From NCBI RefSeq assembly GCF_003337415.1, contig NZ_QPJT01000004.1, forward strand, positions 62,001 to 126,000: 64,000 bases of DNA, given 5' to 3'. The notes beneath the pieces were generated by a model. That model was not told the DNA's origin and searched no databases. It worked only from the letters and a program-made list of their open reading frames with translations. The position numbers and the translations under genes are program-made. Source of the stretch: Anaerobacterium chartisolvens. Its GTDB lineage: Bacteria; Bacillota; Clostridia; Acetivibrionales; DSM-27016. Every line of letters begins with the position of its first letter. The first letter of the stretch is position 1. Positions 52,981 through 60,593 of this stretch are shown here, piece after piece.

Positions 52981-53183
52981 AGCTTATAACCGTGGTACCA
53001 CCCAAATAGACGCGCCAATCCGTGCGCTGTCCGGCTCTGAAAGCCTTTACCGGGGCTCATGCGTCAGTTTCATCAACTGCATCTCAGGGGTGGGAAGAAA
53101 AGCTGTTGCCGAAGGCCTCGCACCAAATGGCCCTCTCTCTTAAAAATCCCGCTTCTCATTGATCCCGTCATTGACTTATACTC
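52949..53183 (-). promoter_or_regulatory. T-box leader (tRNA-Pro) of proS with terminator
   Basis: Minus strand, downstream of the promoter at 53190-53218: a long Stem I region, then the T-box core GGGTGGTACCACGG (52990-53003), then a terminator stem CCG-CCCTTA / TAAGGG-CGG with a run of T (52949-52980). Uncharged tRNA-Pro binding would switch to the antiterminator. A CCY specifier within the C-rich stretch just upstream of 'TGAGATG' (about 53080-53095) is likely, but I could not fix the exact codon. Confidence 0.92.
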
Positions 53184-53189
53184 ATATTT

Positions 53190-53218
53190 AATATAATATA
53201 CCCATTGTACGATGTCAA
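53190..53218 (-). promoter_or_regulatory. Promoter of the proS T-box transcript
   Basis: Minus strand: TTGACA (53213-53218), 17-base spacer, TATATT (53190-53195). Confidence 0.8.
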
Positions 53219-53253
53219 TATTAAAATAAGCAAAAAGGGAGTGTGCTGAAAGA

Positions 53254-53724
53254 TTGAAGGTAGGTATAGGACAGGACAGCCATAGGTTCGATTTCAACGA
53301 CAACGCCAAAAAGCTTATATTAGGAGGCGTAGTCTTTGAAGGACATGCGCCGCTTCACGGCAACAGTGATGCCGACGTAATACTTCACTCAATAACCAAC
53401 GCTATTTCAGGTGTAACGTGCGTAAACATATTAGGATCGGTAAGCGATGAAATGTGCTTAAAACACGGGATAAAGGACAGTACAGCATATCTTGCCGAGG
53501 CATTAAAGCACTTAGGTGAAAGCAAAATCGTGCATGTATCCATATCAATTGAGTGCTCCACACCAAAAATAAGCCCCAAGATACACCAGCTCAGAGAAAG
53601 CATAGCAAGGCTGCTGGACATACCCCAAAATTGCGTAGGCATAACCGCCACAACAGGAGAGGGGCTTACACAATTCGGGCAGGGCAAGGGCATTCAGGTA
53701 TTTAGCTGTGTCACAATAATATAA
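53254..53724 (+). CDS. ispF: IspF-like protein (MEcPP synthase family), diverged active-site loop
   Basis: A 156-residue protein of the IspF fold: 'KVGIGQDSHRFDF' with the zinc Asp and His, 'APLHGNSDADVILHSI' with the third zinc ligand, and C-terminal 'ITATTGEGLTQFGQGKGIQ'. IspF closes CDP-ME-2-phosphate to the cyclic MEcPP in isoprenoid synthesis. The usual 'DIG-x-HFPDTD' loop reads 'NILGSVSDEMC' here and the usual 'AQRPK-x-AP' reads 'ECSTPKISP', so catalysis may be altered. Start is TTG at 53254; GGGAG lies 12 bases upstream, rather far. It faces ispD, the preceding pathway step, across 12 bases. Confidence 0.8.
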   Translation: MKVGIGQDSHRFDFNDNAKKLILGGVVFEGHAPLHGNSDADVILHSITNAISGVTCVNILGSVSDEMCLKHGIKDSTAYLAEALKHLGESKIVHVSISIECSTPKISPKIHQLRESIARLLDIPQNCVGITATTGEGLTQFGQGKGIQVFSCVTII

Positions 53725-53736
53725 CTGCTTAACGCC

Positions 53737-54459
53737 TTATTCTTTTCTGTGCCTTGCTTCCCTTGACCGCACTATGGCTTCTCCCGCAACCAAATCCTCC
53801 TGTGTGGTGATTTTTATATTCTCGTAGCTTCCCATAACCAGTCTGGTTCTCACACCAAGTCTTTCAACCAGTACAGCATCATCTGTACCATAAAAGCCCT
53901 CTTCCGCAGCCTTAATATGTGCGTCCATTATAAGCCGGTACCTAAAGGACTGAGGTGTCTGTACCGACCACAGCACACTCCTTTCCAGAGTGGAGCTTAT
54001 AAAGCCTTCCTTATCCCCTGCCTTTATCGTATCCTTCACAGCAACAGCCACACATGAGGCTCCGTACCTGTCAGCCGCCTCAATACTGTCGGAAATAATT
54101 TTATGTGTTACAAACGGCCTGGCACCGTCATGTATAACAACAACGTCACAGGCTTTATCTATTTCACAGAGCCCGTTATAGACAGAAGCCTGCCTTTCCT
54201 CCCCGCCCGACACTATTGTCTTCACCTTCACGGCTCCGCACATATCGACAATGTTCTGTTTGCAGTATATTATATCGCTTTCATTTACAACCAGTACTAT
54301 CTCATCAATATGACGACAGCTTTCAAACACCTCAACCGTTCTTGCAAGTATAGGCTTTTCCGCTATCTCAATATATTGCTTATTTATATCGGTATTCATG
54401 CGCGCGCCTCTGCCCGCAGCTACAATAACCGCGCCGGCGCACAGCTTTTTATTAGGCAT
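53737..54459 (-). CDS. ispD: 2-C-methyl-D-erythritol 4-phosphate cytidylyltransferase
   Basis: A 240-residue IspD: nucleotide-binding 'AVIVAAGRGARMNTDINKQYIEI' region, 'IVSGGEERQASVYNGL', 'VVIHDGARPFVT' and 'VWSVQTPQSFR' are all family signatures; 'LERSVLWSVQTPQ' holds the CTP contact region. It makes CDP-ME in the MEP isoprenoid pathway. GGAGGGAAA precedes the ATG. It follows the PIN/TRAM gene by 20 bases, the common carD - yacL - ispD order of Clostridia. Confidence 0.95.
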   Translation of the reverse strand: MPNKKLCAGAVIVAAGRGARMNTDINKQYIEIAEKPILARTVEVFESCRHIDEIVLVVNESDIIYCKQNIVDMCGAVKVKTIVSGGEERQASVYNGLCEIDKACDVVVIHDGARPFVTHKIISDSIEAADRYGASCVAVAVKDTIKAGDKEGFISSTLERSVLWSVQTPQSFRYRLIMDAHIKAAEEGFYGTDDAVLVERLGVRTRLVMGSYENIKITTQEDLVAGEAIVRSREARHRKE

Positions 54460-54479
54460 TTTCCCTCCGCAGCAGCTTT

Positions 54480-55556
54480 TTAAATAACTCTCTCAATAGT
54501 GTTTTTAGGCTTGGCAAAAATCATTCTCCCGGCGGCGGTCTGTATAACGCTTGTCACTATTACACTCACAGTTTCCCCCATATATCTTCTGCCCCCTTCA
54601 ACCACTATCATTGTGCCGTCATCAAGATACCCTATGCCCTGCCCACTCTCCTTTCCATCCTTAACCACCTGTATGGACATCTCCTCACCGGGAAGGGCAA
54701 TGGGCTTCATTGCATTGGCAAGCTCATTTATATTCAGCACCTGAACTCCGTGGAAATTAGCCACCTTGTTCAGATTATAATCATTGGTAAGTATTTTTGC
54801 ATTGATTTTTTTTGCCGCCCTAAGAAGCTTGTCGTCGGCCTCTCCGCCCTCTGTATCCTGAAAATTTTCAATTCTCACAGGATAGGGCAGCTCCTTTTGC
54901 ATTGCGTTAAGCACATCCAGACCCCTCCTGCCCCTGTTCCTCTTAAGCGAGTCAGAGGAATCGGCAATATGCCTTAGCTCCTCCAGCACAAAGTCAGGCA
55001 CAATAATATCCCCATCCAGAAAACCGCTTCTGCAGATATCCACAATCCTTCCGTCTATTATGACGCTGGTATCAAGCAGTCTGCTCTGGTACATTATATT
55101 ATCCTCCTGTTTAAGAGGAATTCTTTCTTTAAAATTGCCATGCAAGGTTTCATTTCTCTTTCCTACCGCAACCCAAATTCCTATTCCCCCGAATAAAACA
55201 TTTGCAATAATGGATATGGGCAGGCCGATTATATCTACCTTATTTATAGGAATACTTATAAGATTTGCAACAATAAGACCGACTATGAGTCCCGATGAGC
55301 TGACCGTCAGCTCATATAATGACATTTTCTGGAGCACCTCTTCAGTTTTATCAAGTGCTTTCAATACGAATGCAATAATTTGATTTGCAGTCACATAGAA
55401 CAAAAATGCACAAGCTATTGTAACCAGACAAAAAACCGCGGCTTTAAGCTCGGTATGAAACTTGACATTATGCATATAAAAGAAGGTTCTGGTAAGAGTA
55501 ACACCTGTAACAGCACCAATAACGGCAAATAAACCCTTTAGTACATTGTTTATCAC
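54480..55556 (-). CDS. PIN/TRAM-domain membrane protein (YacL type)
   Basis: A 358-residue protein: four N-terminal membrane helices (about 1-130), a PIN nuclease domain (about 160-275; 'LLDTSVIIDGRIVDICRSGF' with catalytic Asp residues, 'ILTNDYNLNKVA'), and a TRAM RNA-binding domain (about 285-345). Likely a membrane-attached RNase or RNA-binding protein; the precise role in firmicutes is unknown. Start is GTG with GGGAG upstream. Part of the conserved carD-yacL-ispD cluster. Confidence 0.93.
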   Translation of the reverse strand: MINNVLKGLFAVIGAVTGVTLTRTFFYMHNVKFHTELKAAVFCLVTIACAFLFYVTANQIIAFVLKALDKTEEVLQKMSLYELTVSSSGLIVGLIVANLISIPINKVDIIGLPISIIANVLFGGIGIWVAVGKRNETLHGNFKERIPLKQEDNIMYQSRLLDTSVIIDGRIVDICRSGFLDGDIIVPDFVLEELRHIADSSDSLKRNRGRRGLDVLNAMQKELPYPVRIENFQDTEGGEADDKLLRAAKKINAKILTNDYNLNKVANFHGVQVLNINELANAMKPIALPGEEMSIQVVKDGKESGQGIGYLDDGTMIVVEGGRRYMGETVSVIVTSVIQTAAGRMIFAKPKNTIERVI

Positions 55557-55656
55557 AATACCTAACTCCCTTATATTAATAACATATAATGCTTAAGTGA
55601 GGATAACTAGCCGGATATTGGCTATTTACAGCCTTTCCGGCAAAAAAACAAAGCTC

Positions 55657-56136
55657 TTATATGTTTATATAATCACTTATAATACCCTCAATCTCAAGCT
55701 GGTCTGTCCCCTTTGCCAAAACCAATTCACTTATAAGAATTTGACGTGCGCTGTTCAGCATTTTTCTTTCTCCGGTAGATAAGCCCTTTTCTCTGTCTCT
55801 GAGCATCAATGACCTGACTACGTCGGCAACCTCAAAAATATTCCCGCTTTTTATCTTAACCATGTTTTCCCTGTAACGCTTATTCCAGTTGCTGTTTACG
55901 TTCAGGTTCTGATCTCCCAATATGGCAAATACCTTGTCCACATCGCACCCGCTGATGACCTCCCTTATGCCTATATCTTCAATATTGTGTGTAGGAATCA
56001 TAACCTTCATATCACCCACAGGCATTTTCATAACATAGTAGTTTTGTTTCTGTCCAAGTATCTCTCTTTCCTCAATTGACTCAATAACACCAGCACCATG
56101 CATTGGGTAAACAATTTTGTCCCCAACATTAAACAT
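55657..56136 (-). CDS. CarD family transcriptional regulator
   Basis: A 159-residue CarD/CdnL protein: RNA-polymerase-interacting domain ('FNVGDKIVYPMHGAGVIESIEER' region, residues 1-60) and a helical DNA-binding domain ('VNSNWNKRYRENMVKIKSG', 'MLRDREKGLSTGERKMLNSA'). It stabilises open promoter complexes, notably at rRNA promoters. The ATG at 56136 is chosen because GGAGG lies 8 bases upstream. Own promoter at 56245-56273. Confidence 0.94.
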   Translation of the reverse strand: MFNVGDKIVYPMHGAGVIESIEEREILGQKQNYYVMKMPVGDMKVMIPTHNIEDIGIREVISGCDVDKVFAILGDQNLNVNSNWNKRYRENMVKIKSGNIFEVADVVRSLMLRDREKGLSTGERKMLNSARQILISELVLAKGTDQLEIEGIISDYINI

Positions 56137-56244
56137 AACTAACGCCTCCAACAAATAAAACTTCCTTAAGAAATTATCCGGAAGCCCTAAAGATCAAAAA
56201 TCTGCTATAAATATATCTTAACCACAAACTACTTATTAATAAAT

Positions 56245-56273
56245 AGTATACTATAAATATATAATAATGTCAA
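56245..56273 (-). promoter_or_regulatory. Promoter of carD
   Basis: Minus strand: TTGACA (56268-56273), 17-base spacer, TATACT (56245-56250), about 110 bases before the ATG. The gap 56137-56467 is AT-rich and holds this promoter and the divergent one at 56369. Confidence 0.8.
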
Positions 56274-56368
56274 AACGATTTATTCTAACATTTGTATTTG
56301 TTTATGTCAACGATAATTTTTTTTGAAATTAAAAATTTTATATGCAATGTTTACCAGAAGGTTTTTAA

Positions 56369-56398
56369 TTGACAACAGCGCAATCAAACAATTATAAT
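56369..56398 (+). promoter_or_regulatory. Promoter of the 131-residue protein gene
   Basis: TTGACA (56369-56374), 18-base spacer, TATAAT (56393-56398). Confidence 0.8.
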
Positions 56399-56467
56399 AA
56401 AAATGGAAGTGACCTTTAAGTGAATTTTTGTATTGATAAAATTATCACAGCTAAGGAGTGAGCTTTA

Positions 56468-56863
56468 TTGAAGGACATTATAATAGATGAGCTGCAGTAT
56501 TCTGCAAATGAGCTTCTTGTCAGGAACAAAAGCATCATTGACCTGATTACTAAATTTCAGGATTCCAACGCCCGGGTCAACCGTTCTGTAGTAAAATCGG
56601 TAACTCACTGCGGTTGTATAAAGATTAATGCTGAGAAGCAGTCCTTCCCTGAGGACGGAGATTTTGAAGAAATGAAGCTTTTGATGGAAACTCATTTGGA
56701 AGGGAAGCTGTGCGAAAACTGCAGGGATATAATAGAAAAGGAAATAGGAAAAAACCTTTTTTATCTGGCATCCATATGCAACACCTTGGATCTTAATTTA
56801 TATGACATAATTATAAAAGAGCTGGATAGGGTTAAAATGCTTGGCAAATACAATTTAAGATAA
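56468..56863 (+). CDS. Hypothetical protein with paired cysteine motifs (MazG-like, uncertain)
   Basis: A 131-residue helical protein with 'SVTHCGCIKIN' (about residues 52-62) and 'LEGKLCENCRDIIEKEIGKN' (about 76-95), giving a CxC and a CxxC that could bind a metal or act as a redox switch. The C-terminal helices ('NLFYLASICNTLDLNLYDII') recall MazG-type all-helical proteins, where such a segment is common, but I cannot confirm it. TTG start with AAGGAG upstream; strong own promoter and terminator show that it is an independent gene. Confidence 0.75.
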   Translation: MKDIIIDELQYSANELLVRNKSIIDLITKFQDSNARVNRSVVKSVTHCGCIKINAEKQSFPEDGDFEEMKLLMETHLEGKLCENCRDIIEKEIGKNLFYLASICNTLDLNLYDIIIKELDRVKMLGKYNLR

Positions 56864-56865
56864 AA

Positions 56866-56893
56866 AAAACAGCGTGTAGCACGCTGTTTTTTA
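56866..56893. terminator. Bidirectional terminator
   Basis: AAAACAGCGTG-tag-CACGCTGTTTT followed by T runs on both strands, between two convergent genes. Confidence 0.92.
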
Positions 56894-56917
56894 TTTTTAT
56901 AGATATGTAGCGGTAAA

Positions 56918-58096
56918 TTACCGAGCCAGCCTGTATATTTCCAGAACATCCTGCCAATACAGCTTTTTAAGCCCCCCGATAGGATACTCCTTTCCATAGG
57001 CCTCTCTGGTAGCCTTTTTAGCCATCAGCTCAAGGTTGCTTTCATCAATGCCAAGCTGGCCAAGGGTAGAAGGAAGCCCCATTTTTTTGAAAAATTCGCT
57101 CAGGCGCTCAATTCCTTCCATTACAATGGCATCAGGGTTCCTGAAGCTTCCCGAAACACCCATGACGTTAACAGCAAACTGGACGAAAATATTGATATTG
57201 GACTTATAGACATACTTCATCCATGCGGGGGTAACCACCGCGAGTCCGGCACCGTGTGCGACGTCATAGATAGCACTGAGTTCATGCTCCATTCCGTGGC
57301 AACCCCAGTCCTGCTCCCGCCCCATGCCTAAAAGATCATTGTGGGCTACCGTTCCGCCAAACCCTACCTGACACCAGGCATCGTAATCCCGGGGATTTTT
57401 AACAACAAGCAACGCATTCTTCATTATAGTTCTAAGCGTCGCCTCACACAGCCCGTCGGTTAAGTCTGTCTCTGTTGTATTTGTAAAATAGCGTTCAAAT
57501 ATATGGCTTATCATATCGGCAACGCCATTGGCAATCTGGTTTTTTGGTAGCGTAAAAAACAACTCGGGATTCACTATGCTAAAGCACGGCCTCAAATGCA
57601 CATTTCCATACCCAAGCTTTTTTTGAATAGCCTCATTGGTAATTACCGTGTTCATGCTGGACTCGCTGCCTGCCGCCGGAATAGTCAGAACGGTTGCCAC
57701 AGGCAAAGCTCCATCGGTAGACCTGCCCGTCTCGAATAAATCCCATACATCACCGTCATAGTACATGCCTGCGGCAATTGCCTTGGCCGAATCAATTACA
57801 CTTCCTCCTCCCACTGCCAGAATGAGTTCCACATTTTCAGCTTTGCAAAGACGTATACCCTCATGAACCAGCGACAGTCTGGGATTTGGAACAACACCCC
57901 CAAGCTCCACAAATTCAATATCGTTTGCGTTAAGTGAAGCAGCCACTGTGTCATAAAGGCCGCTTTTTTTAATACTGCTTCCTCCGTAGTGAAGAAGTAT
58001 TTTTTTTGCATAGGGCTTCAAAAGCTCTCCTACGGCATTTTGGGTATCCCTGCCGAATACAATCCTTGTAGAATTTTGGAAATCAAAGTTTAGCAT
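56918..58096 (-). CDS. Iron-containing alcohol dehydrogenase (butanol-dehydrogenase type)
   Basis: A 392-residue group III (iron-dependent) alcohol dehydrogenase: 'FGRDTQNAVGELLKPYAKKI', NAD(P) region 'VGGGSVIDSAKAIAAG', 'PAAGSESSMNTVI', and metal ligands in 'VADMISHIFERYF' and 'ELSAIYDVAHGAGLAVVTPAWM' (Asp/His residues). It reduces aldehydes (butanal, other medium-chain or sugar-derived) with NAD(P)H. Start at 58096 follows GGAGGAGG. The MerR-type promoter at 58418-58448 points at it, with MITE copy B lying in the 314-base leader, and the MerR gene is divergent: this looks like an aldehyde-induced detoxification unit. Confidence 0.93.
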   Translation of the reverse strand: MLNFDFQNSTRIVFGRDTQNAVGELLKPYAKKILLHYGGSSIKKSGLYDTVAASLNANDIEFVELGGVVPNPRLSLVHEGIRLCKAENVELILAVGGGSVIDSAKAIAAGMYYDGDVWDLFETGRSTDGALPVATVLTIPAAGSESSMNTVITNEAIQKKLGYGNVHLRPCFSIVNPELFFTLPKNQIANGVADMISHIFERYFTNTTETDLTDGLCEATLRTIMKNALLVVKNPRDYDAWCQVGFGGTVAHNDLLGMGREQDWGCHGMEHELSAIYDVAHGAGLAVVTPAWMKYVYKSNINIFVQFAVNVMGVSGSFRNPDAIVMEGIERLSEFFKKMGLPSTLGQLGIDESNLELMAKKATREAYGKEYPIGGLKKLYWQDVLEIYRLAR

Positions 58097-58147
58097 CCTG
58101 TTTTCCTCCTCCATTATTTATGGCCCGCGAACCTTCCTATATATTTA

Positions 58148-58332
58148 GCAATAAAGATTTTACATGGGGGATATAGTTTGATGGAAGAAATTTTTTTCAC
58201 CCGTAAGGAATACATCTAAGAAAAGCGCCTGATGACATACCCGTGAGACATTTCCCCGCAAGGCGTCTTTTCGTTGTAGTTAAAAATTTCTGTAAGCAAT
58301 TATATCCTCCATGTTTGTAAAATCTTTATTGC
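58148..58332. repeat. Palindromic MITE-like element, copy B (in the adh leader)
   Basis: 185 bases, same length as copy A and in opposite orientation to it. Ends read GCAATAAAGATTTTAC and GGAGGATATAA (inverted at the other side), the inner hairpin pairs AGCGCCT-x-AGGCGT and the core ACCCGTAAGGAATAC (complement of the copy-A core) is present. It lies between the adh promoter and the adh start codon, so it is transcribed as a long hairpin in the leader. Confidence 0.85.
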
Positions 58333-58388
58333 ATCCTATATATTAACAAAATATTTAATTCTGCGATCCGTAAACTGTTAATATATAC

Positions 58389-58417
58389 TTGCACCGCGGT
58401 TGTACATGCCTTATAAT
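58389..58417 (+). promoter_or_regulatory. Promoter of the MerR (AdhR) gene
   Basis: TTGCAC (58389-58394), 17-base spacer, TATAAT (58412-58417). Its -10 touches the -10 of the opposing adh promoter, so both cannot be occupied at once. Confidence 0.7.
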
Positions 58418-58448
58418 ATTATAAGATTTAAAGTTAACTTTAAGTCAA
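58418..58448 (-). promoter_or_regulatory. MerR-type promoter of the alcohol dehydrogenase gene
   Basis: Minus strand: TTGACT (58443-58448), an overlong 19-base spacer (the MerR hallmark), TATAAT (58418-58423). The spacer is filled by the palindrome at 58428-58443. Confidence 0.85.
58428..58443. promoter_or_regulatory. AdhR-box palindrome (MerR operator)
   Basis: TTAAAGTTAACTTTAA, a perfect 16-base palindrome extended by G on one side; it matches the CTTAAAG-N4-CTTTAAG box described for B. subtilis AdhR. Located between -35 and -10 of the adh promoter and just past the start site of the regulator's own promoter. Confidence 0.85.
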
Positions 58449-58492
58449 TAAGGGAAATAAAATTTCCCAGATTATTTTAAAGGATGGTTTTT

Positions 58493-58867
58493 ATGGCTTA
58501 TTCTATAAAGCAGGTATCGGAGCAAATGCATATCCCCCCGCATACACTGCGTTATTATGAAAAGGAGGGGCTTCTCCCTTCCGTAAAACGCAGTGCCGGA
58601 GGAAGCCGCGCGTTTTCTGAGTCCGATCTGGACTGGCTGGGATTGATATGCTGCTTAAAAAACACAGGGATGTCTATAAAGCAAATAAGGGATTTTGTAG
58701 ACCTTAGCAAACAGGGAGACAATACCTTAAAGCAAAGGTGTGAAATGCTTGTTGCGCATAAAAAAGCTGTTAAGGAGCAAATAGCGCAAATGGAGCAGCA
58801 CCTTGACAAGGTAACACATAAGATCGGATATTTTACGTCGCAGTACGAAAGGTATAGGAACGGGTGA
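58493..58867 (+). CDS. adhR: MerR-family regulator, AdhR type (aldehyde sensor)
   Basis: A 124-residue MerR regulator: winged helix 'YSIKQVSEQMHIPPHTLRYYEKEGLLP' region, 'DLDWLGLICCLKNTGMSIKQI' with conserved Cys in the position used for aldehyde sensing by AdhR, and a C-terminal coiled coil that makes the dimer. It lacks other metal-binding Cys. The ATG at 58493 is nine bases behind AAAGG; an ATG three codons earlier has no space for a ribosome binding site. It probably twists the overlong adh promoter when its Cys is alkylated by aldehydes. Confidence 0.9.
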   Translation: MAYSIKQVSEQMHIPPHTLRYYEKEGLLPSVKRSAGGSRAFSESDLDWLGLICCLKNTGMSIKQIRDFVDLSKQGDNTLKQRCEMLVAHKKAVKEQIAQMEQHLDKVTHKIGYFTSQYERYRNG

Positions 58868-58882
58868 TAAGAAGCACAGCCC

Positions 58883-60082
58883 TCAATAATTATCCATCAG
58901 CAGGAATTCACGGATATTGACATTTTTAATTCCGTTTCTCCCCCTGTCGATTTCATCCATCGAAACGACATACTTGGGATAATTGTCAGGAATGGTTTCA
59001 AGAACTGAAAATTCTCTTTCAATTGTTTCCTCTGTGGCAAGGATATATGTTACCTGAACATATATTTTTTCCTTTCCCGACACTGCCACAAAGTCAATTT
59101 CGTTGCTGCTATTCTTACCGACTCTGATATTATATCCACGGCGGAGCAGCTCCATATATACAATATTCTCGAGCGTTTGATTTATGTCGCGCATATTGTT
59201 TCCATAAACAGCCTCACGAATTCCGTGGTCTGCAATATAAATTTTTTCCTGAAATTGCAGGAGCTTTTTCCCTATTACATCCTCGCGCGGAACCAGATGA
59301 AGGAAGCAAGCCGTTTTGCAATAATCAATATAATTGTAGATTGTTTCTGTGGAAACACTTCTCATTTCACTTTTCAGATATTTTGAAATATTGGCCGCGG
59401 AAAATGTATTTCCGATGTTTGCTATGAAAAATTGAATAGTCCTCTTCAAAAGCTCTATATCACGGATTTTATTCCTTGTTGCTATATCCTTTAATATAAT
59501 TGAATCATAAATATCACTCAGATACTGCATTGAGCTTTTTTCATCAATCGGAAACTGATAAAGAAAAGGCATCCCCCCTCTTGTAAGATACATTTGAAAT
59601 GCTTCGGCATTATTTTTGAAGCTCGTAATATCCAGCATTTCTTTATAAGAGAAAGGGAAGATTTTAAATTCAACATACCTGCCTCCAATATAGGTAGCAA
59701 GCTCACCGGATAACAGCTTAGCATTCGATCCCGTAATATAAATATCGGCATCAAAATCTATCATACATGAATTAATCATGCTTTCCCAGCCATCCTGCTC
59801 CTGTATCTCATCAAAGAACAAATATATTTTACCGGCGGCACGGGAAGCAAAATTATTAACATATGAATAAATGCCGTCAACAGAGGCGGCAAAAGGATTA
59901 TTTCTGCTTTCTAAATTAACAGATAAAATCTGCTTGTCCGATACTCCCTGCAAGCGCAATTCCTGCTGTATCAATTCCAGCATTACAGACTTTCCCGAGC
60001 GCCTTATTCCTGTCAGAACCTTAATAATATCCTGCTTCATAAACGGACGGATTTTAGACATGTACATTTCCCGCTGAATCAT
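58883..60082 (-). CDS. ATP-binding protein of the AAA / DUF4143 family
   Basis: A 399-residue ATPase: Walker A 'GIRRSGKSVMLELI' (about residue 25), Walker B-like 'IYLFFDEIQEQDGWE' (about 90), 'ITGSNAKLLSGELATYIGGRY' (sensor region), and a C-terminal DUF4143 nuclease-like domain ending with 'SSNEIDFVAVSG' (ExD-type PD-(D/E)XK half motif). Such proteins are very common in Clostridia and Bacteroidetes; their role is unknown. Start at 60082 (MIQREMYMS) follows GGAG; the longer frame has no ribosome binding site. It ends 15 bases from the adhR stop (convergent). Confidence 0.9.
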   Translation of the reverse strand: MIQREMYMSKIRPFMKQDIIKVLTGIRRSGKSVMLELIQQELRLQGVSDKQILSVNLESRNNPFAASVDGIYSYVNNFASRAAGKIYLFFDEIQEQDGWESMINSCMIDFDADIYITGSNAKLLSGELATYIGGRYVEFKIFPFSYKEMLDITSFKNNAEAFQMYLTRGGMPFLYQFPIDEKSSMQYLSDIYDSIILKDIATRNKIRDIELLKRTIQFFIANIGNTFSAANISKYLKSEMRSVSTETIYNYIDYCKTACFLHLVPREDVIGKKLLQFQEKIYIADHGIREAVYGNNMRDINQTLENIVYMELLRRGYNIRVGKNSSNEIDFVAVSGKEKIYVQVTYILATEETIEREFSVLETIPDNYPKYVVSMDEIDRGRNGIKNVNIREFLLMDNY

Positions 60083-60235
60083 TTCTCCACACTCCTTTGG
60101 CAATAGCATACCATCAGAATACAATATCTATACCGAAATTTCAAGGGTATTATTTAATTTGTTTTCGCTATAGCGAAATCTGTGTCCTGTTTTTACTTCA
60201 TGGAATCAATAAAAGCAGTAAGCATTTTAAGCTGC

Positions 60236-60466
60236 TCATTCACTGTCCTCAAAGGAGGGATCATTAAAAAACTCAGACAAAGATATATTTAGTCCCTGAC
60301 ATATTTTTTTCAAGGTTATAATACCGGGATTTTTACTTTTACCGTTAATAATGCTGTCTACAGTTGATTGAGTGAGGCCCGAAATACCTGCCAGCCTGTT
60401 TACAGTTATATTTCTCTCCTTGCAAAGGTATAATATTCTTTTGGCACAGCATTCGGCTATATTCAC
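60236..60466 (-). CDS. XRE-family transcriptional regulator
   Basis: A 76-residue single-domain repressor with helix-turn-helix 'ERNITVNRLAGISGLTQSTVDSIING' region, helix 'PGIITLKKICQGLNISLSEFF'. Start is GTG at 60466 behind ATAGGTGG; the longer frame reads into the promoter region. It is divergent from the 100-residue protein gene and probably binds the palindromes at 60523-60540 and 60564-60593, repressing both promoters. Fits the small auto-repressor type found in mobile or phage-derived islands. Confidence 0.88.
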   Translation of the reverse strand: MNIAECCAKRILYLCKERNITVNRLAGISGLTQSTVDSIINGKSKNPGIITLKKICQGLNISLSEFFNDPSFEDSE

Positions 60467-60496
60467 GTCAACACCACCTATAATTATATATATAAA

Positions 60497-60502
60497 ATTA
60501 TA
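60497..60502 (-). promoter_or_regulatory. -10 element of the XRE gene
   Basis: TATAAT on the minus strand, with a weak -35 (TTAATG) that falls inside the operator at 60523-60540. Confidence 0.45.
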
Positions 60503-60522
60503 CCAAATAAAATCAAAAAACA

Positions 60523-60540
60523 TTAACGACACATCGTTGA
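60523..60540. promoter_or_regulatory. Operator O1 for the XRE regulator (candidate)
   Basis: TTAACGACACATCGTTGA, an imperfect palindrome matching the core of O2 (AACGA-yAy-TCGTT). It overlaps the -35 regions of both divergent promoters. Confidence 0.6.
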
Positions 60541-60565
60541 CATTAAGTATTTTCTTTGCTATAAT
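60537..60565 (+). promoter_or_regulatory. Consensus promoter of the 100-residue protein gene
   Basis: TTGACA (60537-60542), 17-base spacer, TATAAT (60560-60565): an ideal sigma-A promoter. Its -35 overlaps O1 and its -10 touches O2, so it is probably held silent until the repressor is released. Confidence 0.85.
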
Positions 60566-60593
60566 CATCTTAACGATATATCGTTAAGATGAT
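60564..60593. promoter_or_regulatory. Operator O2: 30-base perfect palindrome
   Basis: A perfect 30-base inverted repeat whose centre reads TTAACGATATATCGTTAA. It covers the start site of the promoter at 60537-60565 and ends two bases before the AGGAGG of the next gene, so it could also hide the ribosome binding region as an mRNA hairpin. Confidence 0.8.
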
